This document shows positions 5,619 to 7,308 of a stretch of 7,308 nucleotides of DNA, in pieces. Position numbers and translations under genes: made by a program. The notes under the pieces were generated by a model, which saw only the letters and a list, made by a program, of their open reading frames with translations, had not been told where the DNA came from and searched no databases. The stretch is from Deltaproteobacteria bacterium UBA5799. Lineage in GTDB: Bacteria > Desulfobacterota > GWC2-55-46. Each line of letters starts with the position of its first letter. Positions within the stretch are counted from its first letter, which is position 1. The stretch covers positions 1 through 7,308 of the forward strand of contig DIDN01000037.1 of NCBI GenBank assembly GCA_002418185.1, in the 5' to 3' direction.

Positions 5619-6541
5619 TCTTGTCCGGGGCCGTTTTTAAGGGCCGGCTTGCCGCCTCTGCCCTTGCCGGCGTCGCCCGGTACTGGCCTGGTCTTCCACC
5701 TGTTATGCACCCAGAACCATTCCTCTGGATGCCTTCTGACCATCTCCTCGACCACCTTGGCGAACCTTGCGGTATTGACGGCAGCGTCCTTTTCCCTGTC
5801 CCCGGTATCGGCGACCTCGACCTCCTGCTGCACCTCGATCAGGTGGCCGAGGCCCTGCCTTCTTATGAAGACCGGGACAACGGGAGCGCCGCTTGCGAGC
5901 GCAAGCAGCGCCGGCCCCTTGTTCGAGCAGGCCGGCAGGCCGAAGAAGTCCACGAAAAATCCCTCCCGCCGTTTCGCGTTCTGGTCTATGAGGATGGTCA
6001 CAGCCGAATTTGCGGAAAGAGACTTCAGGAGTCTCCGCATAGCGGCCTTTTTGTAAATCATATTGTTCCCCGACCGGGTCCTGACCCATGTAACGAATCT
6101 CTCGAAGAGTTCGTTATCCAGCTTCCGCACTACTACTTCGGAACGGTATCCGGCAAGGCCGAGGCACGCGCCCAGGAGCTCCCAGTTACCGAAGTGCGCC
6201 GTGAGTATGATGACGCCCCTGCCCCTGGCAAGCGCCCTGTCCATGTTTTCGAGCCCGCTCCATTTGACGAGCCCCTCCATCCTGCCGCGGCTGAGCCACG
6301 GGAGCCTCGTGAACTCGAATAGCATTATCGCAAGGTGCCTGAACACGCCCCTTGCTATCCTCTCCTTCTCTTTTGCGGAGAGCGCGGGGCCGAGGGCCCG
6401 CTCGAGGTTTTTGTGCGCGATCTCGCGGTGCTTCCCAAGGACGCGGAAAGCGATGGTCCCGAGCGCGCCGCCGAGAAAGACCGCAGCCCGGTAGGGAATG
6501 TGGCCGAACACAAATGAAAGGGCCTTCAGAAAAAAGAGCAT
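5615..6541 (-). CDS. Lipid A biosynthesis acyltransferase, LpxL/HtrB family
   Basis: This 308-residue protein belongs to the LpxL/LpxM (HtrB/MsbB) lysophospholipid acyltransferase family, which adds a secondary acyl chain to a lipid A precursor at the inner membrane. The N-terminus (1-35) is hydrophobic and could be a membrane anchor. The catalytic HX4E motif is intact in TAHFGNWE (H116, E121). Other family marks are ILIDQNAKRREGFFVDFFG (183-201), the SNKGPALLALASGAPVVPVF stretch (206-225) and WFWVHNRWKTRP near the end (275-286). Length matches the usual 290-320. Its ATG shares one base with the TGA of lpxK (TGATG), so the two are probably translationally coupled; a GAGGGG lies about 9 bases before the ATG, inside lpxK. 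The pairing with lpxK supports a lipid A role, but which acyl position (LpxL, LpxM or other) cannot be told from sequence alone. Confidence 0.92.
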   Translation of the reverse strand: MLFFLKALSFVFGHIPYRAAVFLGGALGTIAFRVLGKHREIAHKNLERALGPALSAKEKERIARGVFRHLAIMLFEFTRLPWLSRGRMEGLVKWSGLENMDRALARGRGVIILTAHFGNWELLGACLGLAGYRSEVVVRKLDNELFERFVTWVRTRSGNNMIYKKAAMRRLLKSLSANSAVTILIDQNAKRREGFFVDFFGLPACSNKGPALLALASGAPVVPVFIRRQGLGHLIEVQQEVEVADTGDREKDAAVNTARFAKVVEEMVRRHPEEWFWVHNRWKTRPVPGDAGKGRGGKPALKNGPGQD

Positions 6542-7308
6542 CAGAGGACACCCCTCAAGACCGGGGCAAGCGAGGAATCGAGGATGCGCCTATCTATATC
6601 CACCTTGACCCTGAGCGCGAAGACCGGCGTCCGCCTTGCCGTCCCCCTCAGTTTCACCCCGTCCTTTTCGGTGGCGACGACGAGGTCCGCTCCCCTGGCC
6701 TTCTCGGCTATGGCCGCGGAGTCCCCTTCAGTGTACGAATGGTGGTCCGGGAATTCAAGCGAGGAGGAGACCAGGCAGCCCAGGTCCTCAAGGCTCTTTA
6801 GAAAAGAGCCGGGGTTCGCGATGCCCGAGACGGCCGCTACCCTCTGCCCTTTCAGCGATTCGAGGGGGACCTCTTTGCCGGAATCTATGTCGTAGAGCGA
6901 ATCGGGCCTGTAGGAAAAGGCGATGTACGGGACCGAGTGCTTTCTCAGGAGTTCGAGCGCACTCCCTTCGGGCTTGCCGCCTTTCACCAGCGCGAAGTCC
7001 GCCCTCTTGAGCCCCGAGACGGGTTCGCGTAAAACCCCCCTGGGCAGGAGATAGCCGTTGCCGAAGCCCTCTTTCGAGTCCATGAGGACGATATTGATGT
7101 CCCGCTCAAGCCGCACGTGCTGGAAGGCGTCGTCGAGTATGACGACATCAGGGGCGAACCTTTCGAGAGCGAAAAGCCCTGCCTTCACCCTGTCCGGAGA
7201 GACTACCACAGGCACGCCCGGAAGCCTCGTGGCCATAAGGTACGGCTCGTCCCCGGCACCAGCCGGGTCCATGAGCACGCCTTCATCGTCCGAGACGACC
7301 GAAACTCC
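6541..7308 (-). CDS. lpxK: Tetraacyldisaccharide 4'-kinase LpxK, 5' end outside the window
   Basis: LpxK phosphorylates the 4' position of the lipid A disaccharide (DS-1-P) to form lipid IVA at the cytoplasmic face of the inner membrane. The window holds the last 255 residues of a protein that is usually about 330-350 long; the frame is open to the right edge, where it reads GVSVVSDDEGVLMDPAGAGDEPYL, typical of internal LpxK sequence. Visible family motifs are VVILDDAFQH (DDxFQH near visible residues 59-63), LLPRGVLREP, SGIANPGSF, FPDHHSYT and TEKDGVKL near the C-terminus. The N-terminal Walker A is beyond the edge. The GTG at 7278 is therefore not the true start. The stop overlaps the ATG of the acyltransferase by one base, so they form one operon making and then acylating lipid IVA. 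Confidence 0.95.
   Translation of the reverse strand, partial: GVSVVSDDEGVLMDPAGAGDEPYLMATRLPGVPVVVSPDRVKAGLFALERFAPDVVILDDAFQHVRLERDINIVLMDSKEGFGNGYLLPRGVLREPVSGLKRADFALVKGGKPEGSALELLRKHSVPYIAFSYRPDSLYDIDSGKEVPLESLKGQRVAAVSGIANPGSFLKSLEDLGCLVSSSLEFPDHHSYTEGDSAAIAEKARGADLVVATEKDGVKLRGTARRTPVFALRVKVDIDRRILDSSLAPVLRGVL

Noticed and set aside
5558..6322. 254-codon plus-strand frame
   Set aside because: It is antisense to the LpxL-family acyltransferase and runs into the 6S promoter region; no family resemblance.

Overview
The window comes from a Gram-negative bacterium: it carries the 3' part of lpxK followed by an LpxL/HtrB-type acyltransferase, both for lipid A. The coding DNA is GC-rich. A MEDS-PAS histidine kinase, a small secreted protein of a type I associate with deltaproteobacteria (Desulfobacterota) and Nitrospirota, and a sigma-54-type promoter fit that broad group. 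The sequence does not settle the phylum.

Layout, left to right. Bases 1-213 hold no gene, but contain two hairpins at the left edge and a terminator-like stem-loop serving the gene on its right. At 214-762 (minus) is a secreted protein with a charged, helix-prone tail and its own extended -10 promoter. At 951-3578 (minus) is an orphan cytoplasmic hybrid-sensor histidine kinase (MEDS, three PAS domains, HisKA, HATPase); a perfect 14-bp hairpin overlaps its stop codon. The 387-base gap 3579-3965 contains the kinase promoter on the minus strand and, on the plus strand, a near-consensus sigma-54 promoter with an upstream dyad driving a family 2 glycosyltransferase (3966-4940). A bidirectional terminator at 4986-5025 separates this plus-strand gene from everything to its right, which is on the minus strand.

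The 674-base stretch 4941-5614 has no convincing protein gene but is not empty. Reading the minus strand, 5394-5576 is very probably the 6S RNA gene (ssrS): one long rod of nested helices whose apical internal loop carries the GGUGAGCA / AAGCCU sequences of enterobacterial 6S RNA, with a TTGACA-17-TAATAT promoter. Directly downstream on the same strand is a second promoter (TTGCGA-17-TAAAAT) and a GC-rich element of about 210 nt with a two-part closing stem and several internal helices (5106-5318). I do not recognise it; it is the best candidate here for something undescribed.

The right end, 5615-7308, is a translationally coupled lipid A pair on the minus strand: lpxK (5' end outside the window) and the acyltransferase, overlapping by one base. 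The 6S promoter -35 box overlaps the acyltransferase stop codon, so the RNA genes sit directly behind this operon.
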